A DNA stretch of 64,000 bases from SIG78 sp036677805. GTDB taxonomy: Bacteria; Verrucomicrobiota; Lentisphaeria; Victivallales; Victivallaceae. The stretch lies in the NCBI GenBank assembly GCA_036677805.1, contig JAVBVS010000020.1:41499-105498 (forward strand), read 5' to 3'. A model generated the notes under the pieces. That model was given only the letters and a program-made list of their open reading frames with translations, was not told the DNA's origin and did not search any database. Positions 18,772 to 27,785 of this stretch are shown in pieces; position 1 is the first letter of the stretch, and each line of letters starts with the position of its first letter. A program made the translations under genes and the position numbers.

Positions 18772-18788
18772 AAAATTCAATCTCCCGT

Positions 18789-20159
18789 TTATTTGGTAAA
18801 AAAGCGGGCCACCGTCAGCTTCCAGTGACGGAACGGCGGAAAGCGCAGCGGTATTTCCGGAAAACGCCACCGCCGCTGCACCGGCTTGAGGTGACTGAAA
18901 GTCTCGAACGACCAACGCCCGTGATAGGCGCCCATGCCGCTGGCGCCGACGCCGCCGAAGGGCATGGAGCGATTGAGCATGTGGGTCACGGTGTCGTTGA
19001 TGTTGACCCCGCCGCTCGAAGTCTGGCGCAGAATCCGGTTGCGGTTGCGGCGGGAACGACCGAAATAGTAAAGCGCCAGCGGCCGGGGCCGCCGGTTCAC
19101 GATCACCAGCGCATCCCCGAGGGTATCGAATTCGATTACCGGCAGGATGGGGCCGAAGATTTCGTCCCGCATCAGAGCGCTTTCGAGCTCCACATTGTCG
19201 ATCACTGTCGGTGCAATGTAAAAATCTTCCGGACTGGATTCGCCGCCGGCGATCAGGCGGCCCTCGGACAGCATCGCGGCCAGGCGGTCGAAATGAAATT
19301 TGTTGATGATCCGTCCGTAATCGCGCGATTCCTGCGGATTGTCGCCGTAGAATTCGCGGATGGATTGGCGGATGGCGATCATCAGTTTATCCTTGACCGA
19401 TTTCTGAACCAGCAGAAAATCGGGCGCCACGCAACTCTGCCCGGCATTCAGAAATTTGCCCCAGACGATCCGTTTGGCACTCCATCCGATATCAGCGGTT
19501 TCATCGACGATGCAGGGGCTCTTGCCGCCCAGCTCCAGCGTCACCGGCGTCAGCGTCCGCGCCGCCGCCTGAGCCACCAATTTCCCGGTTTCGCCGCCGC
19601 CGGTAAAGAAGATCGCATCGAACCGCAAATTCAACAGCTCCGGCAACTCGGCATTGGCGATCGCCAGTTCGTTCGCCGGAAAAACCGCTTTCAGTATCCG
19701 GGTCACCACAAGCGCCGTCGATTGCGCCGTCGGCGACAATTTCAATACCACTCCGTTGCCCGCCGCGATGGCCCCGATCACCGGCTCCAGCGCCAGCGAA
19801 AAAGGATAATTCCAGGTCGATACGATCAGCACCACGCCGCGCGGTTCCGGGATGATCCGGCCCGAAGCCGGCCAGTTGAAACACGACGGGCATACCCGGC
19901 GCGGCCGCGCCAGCGACCGGGTCCTGCGGATGAAATACTTCAGCGTCTCCATGACCGGAAGCCACTCGCTGAACATCGCCTCCGCTTCGGCTTTGCCCAG
20001 ATCGTTGTACAGCGCCGTCAGCACTTCCCGTTGCGACGCCCGGATCCGGGCCAGCAGCTCCCGGAGCCGCGCCACCCGGTGCGCGACCTGATGCAACGCG
20101 CCCGAATCGCAATTTGCCCGCAGAGCCGAGAGCTGTTCTTCCAGATATTTTTCCGTCAT
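18789..20159 (-). CDS. Aldehyde dehydrogenase (class 3-like)
   Basis: A 456-residue NAD(P)-dependent aldehyde dehydrogenase of the shorter class 3 type. Present are the cofactor-binding WNYPFSLALEPVIGAIAAGN and FTGGGETGKLVAQAAA, catalytic base Glu209 in TLELGGKSP, catalytic Cys243 in NAGQSCVAPDF, and the FGPILPV and MPFGGVGASGMGAYHG motifs towards the C-terminus. The final 30 residues are basic and aromatic, as in membrane-associated class 3 enzymes, though no clear transmembrane helix is seen. It probably oxidises fatty or aromatic aldehydes. The ATG at 20159 follows GGTGG. It lies between alr and prfB in a colinear block. Confidence 0.92.
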   Translation of the reverse strand: MTEKYLEEQLSALRANCDSGALHQVAHRVARLRELLARIRASQREVLTALYNDLGKAEAEAMFSEWLPVMETLKYFIRRTRSLARPRRVCPSCFNWPASGRIIPEPRGVVLIVSTWNYPFSLALEPVIGAIAAGNGVVLKLSPTAQSTALVVTRILKAVFPANELAIANAELPELLNLRFDAIFFTGGGETGKLVAQAAARTLTPVTLELGGKSPCIVDETADIGWSAKRIVWGKFLNAGQSCVAPDFLLVQKSVKDKLMIAIRQSIREFYGDNPQESRDYGRIINKFHFDRLAAMLSEGRLIAGGESSPEDFYIAPTVIDNVELESALMRDEIFGPILPVIEFDTLGDALVIVNRRPRPLALYYFGRSRRNRNRILRQTSSGGVNINDTVTHMLNRSMPFGGVGASGMGAYHGRWSFETFSHLKPVQRRWRFPEIPLRFPPFRHWKLTVARFFTK

Positions 20160-20197
20160 TTCATCCACCCGTCGCCGTTGGGTTCCGGCCGCGCCGG

Positions 20198-21358
20198 TCA
20201 CCTGGTTTCCGTATAGATTCGTTCCACCCGGGTTCCCAGCGCACACAGGATGTCGTGCGCATGGGTATTTTTCAACCGGGCCCATTCTTCAATTTCGATG
20301 CACTCCGCGCCCTCTTCGCCCCACAGCGTCACCGGAGTCCCCCAGCCGATCTCGCCCGGAACCGCGCTCACATCGACGGTGGTGTAGTCCATCGACAGCC
20401 GTCCCAGAATCGGACACGACACTCCGTTCACCAGCACCCGGCCCCGGTTCGACAGCGCCAGCGGCAGACCGTCGGTATACCCGGCGCAGATCGTCGCCAC
20501 CCGGGTTCTGGCGGTCAGCTTGCAGGTACGAAAATACCCGACCGTCGCTCCGGCGGGCAGCTCCCGCACCGCGCCGATCGCGGTTTTCAGGCGCAATGCC
20601 GGCTTCAGATTGAGCGCCGCGCCGTAATCGTTGCGGCAATGGCCGTACCAGAGCAATCCCAGCCGCACCATGTTGAACGGCGCTTTCAGACATTCTTCCT
20701 GACAGGTGATCCCGTCGCTGGCGGCGAAGTGGCAGTATTGGAAACGGATGCCCTCGCCGGCCAGCAGCGCCACCAGATCGCGTAACTCCGCAATCTGCTG
20801 CCGCGTCGCCGGATCGCCGGGAATTCCGGCCATCGGAAAATGCGAATAGATGCCTTCGAGATTCAGCCCCGGCAACGTTGCGATCGCCCGGATTTCCGGC
20901 GCCGCATCCGCGGTTCGGAGTCCGAAGCGCCCCATGCCGGTATCGATGATGATATGCCCCCGGACGGTTTTGCCCTGCCGCAGCGCCTCCGCACTCAGGG
21001 TCCGGGCCATCGCCAGGCCGTTGATCGGGCAGACCAGATCGTGCGCGACCGCCACCGGCACCTCGTCGGGCATCAAAACGCCCAGCACCTGAACCGGGAG
21101 TCCGTATCGCTCCAGCTCCAGCGCCTCGGCCAGATCGGCCACGCCGATGCGGCCGGCCCCCGAACGTGCGGCCAGCGCGGCCATGAATTCCGCGCCTACG
21201 CCGTAAGCGTCGGATTTCAATACCGTAAGGATCAGACAGTCGCCGACCCGTTTCCGGACTGCGGCGAAATTATGTTGCAAACGCGCCGTATCCACCTCGA
21301 GGCGAACCCGGCGTGACGGCTTCAGACCTTCCAGAGTCATGATTCCATCCAGCTTCAT
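20198..21358 (-). CDS. alr: Alanine racemase
   Basis: A 386-residue PLP enzyme making D-alanine for peptidoglycan. Lys48 in VLKSDAYGVG is the PLP lysine (most relatives read KANAYGHG). Tyr294 in CAGYTDGLPL is the catalytic base of the opposite face. GRLSMDYTTVDVS corresponds to the conserved GRVCMDQ segment. An N-terminal TIM barrel and a C-terminal beta domain are both complete. The deviation in two signature stretches suggests a diverged subgroup but all catalytic residues are kept. It lies 27 bases downstream of rny and 38 bases upstream of the aldehyde dehydrogenase gene. Confidence 0.94.
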   Translation of the reverse strand: MKLDGIMTLEGLKPSRRVRLEVDTARLQHNFAAVRKRVGDCLILTVLKSDAYGVGAEFMAALAARSGAGRIGVADLAEALELERYGLPVQVLGVLMPDEVPVAVAHDLVCPINGLAMARTLSAEALRQGKTVRGHIIIDTGMGRFGLRTADAAPEIRAIATLPGLNLEGIYSHFPMAGIPGDPATRQQIAELRDLVALLAGEGIRFQYCHFAASDGITCQEECLKAPFNMVRLGLLWYGHCRNDYGAALNLKPALRLKTAIGAVRELPAGATVGYFRTCKLTARTRVATICAGYTDGLPLALSNRGRVLVNGVSCPILGRLSMDYTTVDVSAVPGEIGWGTPVTLWGEEGAECIEIEEWARLKNTHAHDILCALGTRVERIYTETR

Positions 21359-21385
21359 TTCAATAGTGTTGCGTCATGCACACGG

Positions 21386-22930
21386 TTACTTGGCATATTC
21401 GACCGAACGGGTTTCGCGAATGATCGTGACCTTGATCTGGCCGGGATAATTCATTTCGTGTTCGATGCGCTGGCAGATGTCGCGCGCCAGCATCTGGGCC
21501 TCGCCTTCGCTGATCTTTTCCGGCGACACGATCACGCGGACTTCACGCCCGGCCTGCAACGCAAAGCAGGATTCCACGCCCGGAAAATCGTGCGCAATGG
21601 TTTCAAGCTGCTCCAGCCGCTTCAAATAAAGTTCGGTGGTTTCGCTGCGGGCGCCGGGCCGCGACGCGCTCAGCGTATCGCAGGCATTGATCAGCACGTC
21701 ATAAGGCGAAACCGGCTCGACTTCGGCATGGTGAGCGGCCACCGCCTGAACCACATCCTTGGCTTCATTGTGCTTGCGCAGGATATCGGCCCCGATCTGG
21801 GCATGCGAACCCTCGATTTCGTGGTCGACGGCCTTGCCGATATCGTGGAACAAACCGATCCGCCGGGCCTTGTTTTCGTCCAATCCCAGCTCGGCTGCGA
21901 TGATGCCCATGAAATAAGCGGTTTCGAGCGAATGCTGGAGCACGTTCTGCGAAAAGCTGTAGCGATACTTCAGCCGGCCCAGCAATTTCACCAGCTGCGG
22001 CGCCACCCCCGGCAAACCGGTTTCAAGCACCGCGCGTTCCCCGGCGGAGTAGGCTTCTTCCTCGACCTCGCGGGTAATTTTGGCGGTCAGTTCTTCAACC
22101 CGCGTCGGATGGATGCGGCCGTCGGAAATCAACCGTTCCATCAGCTGCCGCGCCACTTCCTTGCGGATCGGGTCGAAACAGGAAATCACCACCGCTTCCG
22201 GCGTGTCGTCGATCAGGATGTTGACCCCGGTCGCAGCTTCCAGCGCCCGGATGTTGCGGCCTTCGCGGCCGATGATGCGCCCCTTCATTTCGTCGTTGGG
22301 CAGCGGAATGGTCGCGGTGGTCCGCTCATAGGTGCAGTCCGACGCATAACGCTGAATGGCATAGGTCAGGATGCGGTTGGCGTCGCGCTCCGACCGTTCC
22401 TTGGCTTCGTCGAGGATGTTGCGCACCAGCAGCCCGGATTCGTTGCGGACTTCATTTTTCAGCTTATCGAGCAGGATTTCGCGCGCTTCTTCGCGGTTCA
22501 TCCCGGCAATGCGTTCGAGCTCGTCGATCTGATGGGAGATGCTCGCGGCCAGTTCCTGCTCGCGATTGCTCACCCGTTCCCGCAGCAAACCGATTTCCTT
22601 CTGCTGCTTTTCGATTTCGTGCATGCGGTCATCCAGCGTTTCGGAACGCTTGTCCAGCGCCTCTTCACGCAGGGTCAGGCGCTTTTCCTGGGCCAGCTGT
22701 TCGCGGCGGCGCTCCTTGAGTTCGACCTCGACCTCTTCGCGCATTTTCAGAATTTCAGCCCGGGCAGTGACCTTGGCCTCACGCTGAATGTGTTCGGCCT
22801 CCTTGCCGGCATCCGCTTTAAGCTTGGCGGCGATGGACCATGCCGACTGCTTCATGGCGCTTTGCACCACCACGGCGACAACGGCACCGAATACTCCGGC
22901 GCCGGCGCCGATCAGAATTTCCGTAATCAT
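21386..22930 (-). CDS. rny: Ribonuclease Y
   Basis: A 514-residue membrane-anchored endoribonuclease that starts mRNA decay. An N-terminal transmembrane segment (residues 4-25, ILIGAGAGVFGAVVAVVVQS) is followed by a long coiled coil (about 35-150). The KH domain contains MKGRIIGREGRNIRALEAAT, and the HD domain contains LQHSLETAYFMGIIAAELGL followed by RIGLFHDIGKAVDHE. The C-terminal domain ends IKVTIIRETRSVEYAK, close to the canonical end. Length matches the family (about 515-520). The gene sits in the housekeeping block between the cyclo-ligase and alr genes. Confidence 0.97.
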   Translation of the reverse strand: MITEILIGAGAGVFGAVVAVVVQSAMKQSAWSIAAKLKADAGKEAEHIQREAKVTARAEILKMREEVEVELKERRREQLAQEKRLTLREEALDKRSETLDDRMHEIEKQQKEIGLLRERVSNREQELAASISHQIDELERIAGMNREEAREILLDKLKNEVRNESGLLVRNILDEAKERSERDANRILTYAIQRYASDCTYERTTATIPLPNDEMKGRIIGREGRNIRALEAATGVNILIDDTPEAVVISCFDPIRKEVARQLMERLISDGRIHPTRVEELTAKITREVEEEAYSAGERAVLETGLPGVAPQLVKLLGRLKYRYSFSQNVLQHSLETAYFMGIIAAELGLDENKARRIGLFHDIGKAVDHEIEGSHAQIGADILRKHNEAKDVVQAVAAHHAEVEPVSPYDVLINACDTLSASRPGARSETTELYLKRLEQLETIAHDFPGVESCFALQAGREVRVIVSPEKISEGEAQMLARDICQRIEHEMNYPGQIKVTIIRETRSVEYAK

Positions 22931-22995
22931 TGTTATTTCATCTTTCTTTGGTTGGTTCGCTCCGGGTTCCGCGAAAATTTCTCCCCGGTCCCCGG

Positions 22996-23586
22996 TTAAA
23001 ATTTAATCGTTTCTATCTCTGTAACCGCCAACGCCAGCTTCCGATCGTGCCCTCCGCAGGGCAACTCCCCGTCGTAAAACTGCCGCCGGTAGAAAACTCC
23101 GACTCCAATCCCCCGATACTCGGCCAGCAGGCGGTCATAAAATCCCTTGCCCCGCCCCAGCCGATTGCCCCGGCGATCAAACGCCACGCCGGGAATCAGC
23201 CACAGCCAGTCCGCCTCCGGCCTCACCGCCGGCAATCCCGGCCCCGGTTCCATCAGACCGTAACGGCCCGCCGCCAGATCCCGGTCGGGATTCGCCACCC
23301 GGACCGGCTCATATTCGCCGCGCGCCGCGACAAACCGCGGCAGCGCCAATACTTTGCCGCTTTTCAGCGCCGACTCCAGCACCGCCGCCAGACCGGGCTC
23401 GGACCCGTCCGAACAGTAAGCGACCACTCCGGGCGCCCGCTCAAACTCCGGCAGCGCCAGAATCCGCGCCGCAATCGCCCGGTCCAGCAACAACCGCTCG
23501 TCCGCGGGAATCGCCCGCCGCCGCGCCAGATACTCCTGCCGCAACACCTTCTTCTCGTTCCGGCCCGCTTCTTCCGCCATGGTCAC
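22996..23586 (-). CDS. 5-formyltetrahydrofolate cyclo-ligase family protein
   Basis: A 196-residue protein of the 5-formyl-THF cyclo-ligase (YgfA/MTHFS) family, which converts 5-formyl-THF to 5,10-methenyl-THF with ATP. The N-terminal KKVLRQEYLARRRAI (basic ATP/folate site) and the C-terminal PGVAFDRRGNRLGRGKGFYDRLL loop are diagnostic. I use the GTG at 23586: it overlaps the rarA stop (GTGA) and has AAGGAGG seven bases upstream. The ATG at 23580 is an alternative with a less favourable spacing. Complete length for the family. Confidence 0.92.
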   Translation of the reverse strand: MTMAEEAGRNEKKVLRQEYLARRRAIPADERLLLDRAIAARILALPEFERAPGVVAYCSDGSEPGLAAVLESALKSGKVLALPRFVAARGEYEPVRVANPDRDLAAGRYGLMEPGPGLPAVRPEADWLWLIPGVAFDRRGNRLGRGKGFYDRLLAEYRGIGVGVFYRRQFYDGELPCGGHDRKLALAVTEIETIKF

Positions 23587-24935
23587 CGGACCGCCTCCTT
23601 CGCCCCGGCCGCCTGCCGGCGAATCCGCTCGAAATACTCCATCCGTTCCTTGATTTTGGCCTCGTAGCCAACGCCAGCAACCTGATAATAACGCCGCGGC
23701 ACCATCAGATAGTCCTGCACGGCGAAACCGCCGGTATCGTGCGGATAAAGGTAGCCCTCGCCGTGTTTGTTGGCCTTGCCGCCGGCGGAATTGGGGTCGC
23801 GCAATGCGAACGGAATCGGCTGAACCCGATTGTTCTTGACATCCTCCAGCGCCGTGTCCACCGCTTTGTACGAAGCGTTGCTCTTGGGCGCGGTGGCGAG
23901 ATAGGTAACCCCCTGCGCCAGAATGATCCGAGCCTCGGGCAAACCGATCAGGTCGACCGCCTGCATCACACTCAGCGCGATCTCCAGCGCCCGCGGGTCG
24001 GCATTGCCGACATCCTCGCTCGAAAAAATCACCATCCGCCGCGCAATGAACCGGATATCCTCCCCGGCGTGCAGCATCTTGGCCAGATAATAGACCGCCG
24101 CATCGGGGTCGCTGCCGCGCATGCTCTTGATGAAAGCGCTCGCGGTATCATAGTGCGCATCGTCGTCGTAATTGATCATCTTGCGCTGGACCGACTCCTC
24201 GGCCACTTCGCGGCTCACCCGGATCACATCTTCGGCATCCGGCGGTGTCGAGAGCACCGCCATTTCCAGCGCGTTCAGCGCCCGCCGGGCGTCGCCTTCG
24301 CAAATCTCCGCCAGAAAACCCAGCGCATCGGGCGCGATTTCGACCTTGCGGTCGCCGAAGCCGCGCGGATCGCTCAATGCCCGTCTCAGAAGAGCGATGA
24401 TGTCCTCTTCGGAGAGCGGTTCGAGCTGAAAATTGAGCGCGCGGCTCATCAGCGCCCCGACCACATAAAACTGGGGATTGAACGTAGTCGCCCCGATCAG
24501 GCGCACCACCCCGGACTCGACGTCGGGCAGCAGCGAATCCTGCTGCGCCCGGTTGAAGCGATGGATTTCATCGATGAAAAGCACCGTCCGGCGGCCGGAA
24601 TTCATCCGGCGCTCTTTGGCCATCGCGATTTCACGGCGGATGTCGGCCACGGTGGAAGTCACGCCGGAAAGGCGTATGAAAGCGGCATCAGTGGTGGAAG
24701 CGATCAATTCGGCCAGACTGGTCTTGCCTACGCCGGGCGGCCCGGAGAGGATGATCGCGCTGAAATTGTCGGAGTCGACGGCACGACGAAGGAGCTTGCC
24801 GGGCGCCAGAATGTGCTTCTGCCCGCAATATTCATCCAAGGTCCGCGGACGCATCCGCGCCGCCAGCGGCGCATCGGCGATGCGCTCCCTGCGGGCGGAT
24901 TGCTCCGTACCCATACCGAAATCGAATTGCTCCAT
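23583..24935 (-). CDS. rarA: Replication-associated recombination protein A (RarA/MgsA AAA ATPase)
   Basis: A 450-residue clamp-loader-like AAA+ ATPase acting at stalled replication forks. It has PLAARMRPRTLDEYCGQKHI at the N-terminus, Walker A ILSGPPGVGKTS with Lys71, Walker B VLFIDEIHRFN, sensor 1 IGATTFNP and sensor 2 EGDARRALNALE. The C-terminal tetramerisation part includes SSEDVGNADPRAL and YLYPHDTGG, all typical of RarA. The start is uncertain: ATG at 24935 (MEQFDFGMG) or 24953 (MRNRVVMEQ); neither has a good ribosome site. It opens the eight-gene block down to holA. Confidence 0.94.
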   Translation of the reverse strand: MEQFDFGMGTEQSARRERIADAPLAARMRPRTLDEYCGQKHILAPGKLLRRAVDSDNFSAIILSGPPGVGKTSLAELIASTTDAAFIRLSGVTSTVADIRREIAMAKERRMNSGRRTVLFIDEIHRFNRAQQDSLLPDVESGVVRLIGATTFNPQFYVVGALMSRALNFQLEPLSEEDIIALLRRALSDPRGFGDRKVEIAPDALGFLAEICEGDARRALNALEMAVLSTPPDAEDVIRVSREVAEESVQRKMINYDDDAHYDTASAFIKSMRGSDPDAAVYYLAKMLHAGEDIRFIARRMVIFSSEDVGNADPRALEIALSVMQAVDLIGLPEARIILAQGVTYLATAPKSNASYKAVDTALEDVKNNRVQPIPFALRDPNSAGGKANKHGEGYLYPHDTGGFAVQDYLMVPRRYYQVAGVGYEAKIKERMEYFERIRRQAAGAKEAVR

Positions 24936-25705
24936 AACCACCCGGTTACGCATCGAATCCGATCAATCGTCATCCTGCTTTCCGTCCGCACCTTGCGGCG
25001 CATCCCGAAAACATCGGCAAGCCATGGACAGGAGTTTCATTCAGCGTCAGGCGCCATCACCCGCGGTATTCCTTTTCTGCGACGGAGCATCTGCTTTCAT
25101 CCGGGCGGAAGAATTTGTTTCCGCCGCGGCGCCGCCGCCCGTCCGCTCCCGGCCAGGCCGGAGAGTCAAACTTATTTTCCCGTTGAATCGCCGGCGCCGT
25201 CGGCCTTCCGGCCATCGACACCATCCGCGGTTCCAAGCATTCCTGTGCTGAAAACACCCCGCTGCCCCACCCGAGTCCGACCGAAGTCCATGCGGTTTGT
25301 TTTCCCAACCGAGGTCGATCCGAAAGCCCGTTCCGAAACCCATGCGCGCGTCACTCCGGCATGGCAGTCTCGAATCCGTTTCCCGAAAACATCCGCCCTG
25401 GGATTCTCCGGTAAAACGTTTCCGCACCGACCGCCGGAAAGGCGTACTCAGACGCCGCGAAAGACTTTCCAATTTCCCTCGTTATATAATCCGGGCAATC
25501 CACGGTCGAAAAACCGGCCGCAGCCCCGGCCTGAGAGTAATATAACCCCGGAGTGTCAGAAACCAAGCTCCGAACTTAAAAAAAATACAAATATTTTGCG
25601 CTTTTCCCCAGCTCGTCCGAACCGGATCGCGCCGAACCCTTTCCGGGGCGGTTTCCGGAGTTCTCGTCCGGGTCCTGAAATCCCCTTTTTTCCGGAAAAA
25701 CCATC
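24936..25705. other. 770-base stretch without a supportable gene
   Basis: Between the rarA start and the terminator of the next gene I find no ORF with a credible family or ribosome site; open frames here have the composition of high-GC shadow frames. A weak minus-strand promoter-like pair (TTCGAC at 25505-25510, 16-base spacer, TATATA at 25483-25488) lies about 550 bases upstream of rarA. A long rarA leader or a small RNA would fit, but nothing proves it. No RNase P, tmRNA or 6S signature was recognised by eye. Confidence 0.4.
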
Positions 25706-25740
25706 AAAAAAGCCGCCGTCCGGCAAAGGACGGCGGCTTT
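25706..25740 (-). terminator. Rho-independent terminator after the 606-residue secreted protein gene
   Basis: Perfect 13-base stem (25709-25721 with 25728-25740), 6-base loop, and a T run on the minus strand (A run 25706-25711). It lies 15 bases after the stop codon at 25756. Confidence 0.93.
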
Positions 25741-25755
25741 CTCCGAAAGCGGTTG

Positions 25756-27576
25756 TTAGGGCAACATTTCAGGAGCGAAATAGGGCTTGACCTGAACGAA
25801 ATTGACCATCAGCGCACTGCCCGGTTTTTCGGTGCTGGCGGCGTCGGTCAGAGTCAGCATGACCTCCTTGGCCTTCGGCACGAAAATGATCCGGTGCAGA
25901 TTGGCCCGGCTGAATTTGCCGTCCTTGCTGTAGCGGTGATTTTCCCGCCGGTCGATGTAAAGGCCCTGCGACCGGATGCCCGCCTCGGCCGGATCGATCA
26001 CGGCGTCGATGCCGTAGCGGCGCGGATTGAACACCTTGTTCGCCGCATCGTCATAGCTGCCGACCACGAATTGCAGCATGTAGGGCTGGCCGGGGATGAG
26101 GTTGACCATCTTCTGGCGCAGGACATTGGCCCCTTTGGCGCTCTTGACCATGACCATCGCGGCGTCGCCGTTGTAAACACCGCCCTGCGCCGACGCGGTC
26201 TTGCCCCAGCGGCACTGCATCAGATAGCCGTGGTCCTTGACCGCATCCTGACGGATCGAGCCGGCTTCGGCGGGCAGCGCCTCCCAGGAGGAGAGATCGC
26301 GGAGGAAATCGCCATTTTTCAGAATGCCCGGAATATAGCGGTAGCCATAGCGCTCCGACAGCATCTCCTTTTTGCCTTCAACGAAGTAGTGGCGGAGCAG
26401 CGCCAGACACCAGCGCTGCATGTCTTCCTGACAATAGTTGCCGCCCCAGTAGCCGACCAGCCCGAGATCGCGGCAGGCCGGATCGTTGGCGATCACATAC
26501 AGCTGACGATCGAGGTAATACTTGTAGTCGGCCTCCGGCACCGTTTCCTGAGTCAGGATCGGCATGGCGTTGAAGTTGCCCGGCACAATGCCGTAGCCCG
26601 GAGCCAGACCGGGAAGCTGGCTCAGAATCGACGCGGCGTCCTCGACGATGCGTTTCCGGATGAAGGCTTCGGCCTCGGCTTCGGTTTCCTTGGTTTCAAG
26701 ATAGACTTCGGTCATCAGCCGGCCCTTGCCGCTCGGCGGATTCATGCAGAGCCGGACGAAATCGAGCTGCGCCGGCTTGTCGTTGTACTTGACGCCGTAG
26801 CTCCAGGTATACATGCGCTTGCCATCGGGATTTTTGATTTTACCCAGCGCCTCGGCATAGCGTGCGTACTCTTTCGGGTCGCCGAAATTGAATTCGTCGA
26901 CGGTGAAGCCGTCCCATTCCGGCAGATCCAGCCGCGGCTGAACCTGAGTCACGAACTGGTCGATTTCGCCGTCGCTGACCGGCTTGGACATCACGTTGAA
27001 GAACACCTTGCGCCCCGCCTGACGGTAGAGCGCCAGCTCTTCTTTGGTCAATGCGCCGGGAGCCAGCAGATTGGTCGATTGCAGCAGCTGGCCGCCGATC
27101 GACTCCCAGAACCGGTTGCCGTCGAGCACTTCCAGACCGCCGACGATGGCCGGCGCATAATAATAGATTTCCGGAATCCGGTGAACGCGTTTGACCTTGA
27201 GTTCATTGGCCGGATCGGCGAACAGAGCCTTGGCGGTCAGCGTATAGTCGCCCGCGGCCAGATCGATCATGAATTCCCGGGACTCGACCAGCTGCACGGT
27301 ATCGGCGGCCCTGCGATCGCCGCACTTCAGCTCCATCGCCTGCACCGGGGCGGTGAATTCGACGAAAGTCCAGCCCGCATCCGGCACCTTGAACGCGGCT
27401 GCCACCGCGCCGTCGACGCTCTTCTGGGTCACCGGCAGCTGCCGCACCAGATTGTTGAGCCGAACCACTTCACCCGACGCCGACGCCGGCGCCGACGCTT
27501 CCGCCGCCGCCGATATCGCGCAAGTCAGCGCGACTGCCGTGCACACTCCTGAAATCCATCCCCGGGTTCCTGTCAT
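25756..27576 (-). CDS. Secreted TIM-barrel hydrolase-like protein with C-terminal beta-sandwich
   Basis: A 606-residue secreted protein (signal peptide ending near ISAAAEA, residue 25). After a beta-rich region (40-130) comes a barrel-like part with YYYAPAIVGGLEVLDGNRFWESIGG, WDGFTVDEFNFGDP (Asp-Glu pair near residue 222) and YTWSYGVKYND. From about residue 445 a carbohydrate-binding-like beta-sandwich begins (GILKNGDFLRDLSSWEALP ... MLQFVVGSYDD ... IIFVPKAKEVMLTLTDA), which is the CBM4/9-type pattern. I do not recognise an exact hydrolase family. The ATG at 27576 follows GGGAAGCGCA. It is a single-gene transcript with its own promoter and terminator. Confidence 0.7.
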   Translation of the reverse strand: MTGTRGWISGVCTAVALTCAISAAAEASAPASASGEVVRLNNLVRQLPVTQKSVDGAVAAAFKVPDAGWTFVEFTAPVQAMELKCGDRRAADTVQLVESREFMIDLAAGDYTLTAKALFADPANELKVKRVHRIPEIYYYAPAIVGGLEVLDGNRFWESIGGQLLQSTNLLAPGALTKEELALYRQAGRKVFFNVMSKPVSDGEIDQFVTQVQPRLDLPEWDGFTVDEFNFGDPKEYARYAEALGKIKNPDGKRMYTWSYGVKYNDKPAQLDFVRLCMNPPSGKGRLMTEVYLETKETEAEAEAFIRKRIVEDAASILSQLPGLAPGYGIVPGNFNAMPILTQETVPEADYKYYLDRQLYVIANDPACRDLGLVGYWGGNYCQEDMQRWCLALLRHYFVEGKKEMLSERYGYRYIPGILKNGDFLRDLSSWEALPAEAGSIRQDAVKDHGYLMQCRWGKTASAQGGVYNGDAAMVMVKSAKGANVLRQKMVNLIPGQPYMLQFVVGSYDDAANKVFNPRRYGIDAVIDPAEAGIRSQGLYIDRRENHRYSKDGKFSRANLHRIIFVPKAKEVMLTLTDAASTEKPGSALMVNFVQVKPYFAPEMLP

Positions 27577-27615
27577 TGCGCTTCCCTTTCGATTGGTTAG
27601 GACAAACAACAATGC

Positions 27616-27643
27616 AATATAGTCGGGCAAAATCGAAAAGCAA
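27616..27643 (-). promoter_or_regulatory. Promoter of the 606-residue secreted protein gene
   Basis: Minus-strand TTGCTT (27638-27643), 16-base spacer, TATATT (27616-27621), 39 bases upstream of the ATG at 27576. Confidence 0.6.
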
Positions 27644-27785
27644 TCGCCAAATCCGCAAAAACGCTCCTTTTTGTCAAAAATTCAGTGCAAAAGTAAAACC
27701 GAACCGACTGTAATTCAAATGCTTGGAAGATGTAGAACACTGAAGAAACGGCCCGGAACAGGGTCCCGGACCGCGCCTCCGGCGG

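Noticed and set aside
18765..18915. Longer prfB N-terminus from 18915
   Set aside because: It would overlap the end of the aldehyde dehydrogenase gene by over 100 bases and adds residues not found in RF2.
25047..25472. 141-codon minus-strand frame in the gene-poor stretch
   Set aside because: No ribosome site, Arg/Gly/Ser-rich shadow-like composition, and two other frames are equally open there.
25753..27552. 599-codon plus-strand frame
   Set aside because: Antisense of the secreted TIM-barrel protein gene, which has signal peptide, promoter and terminator.
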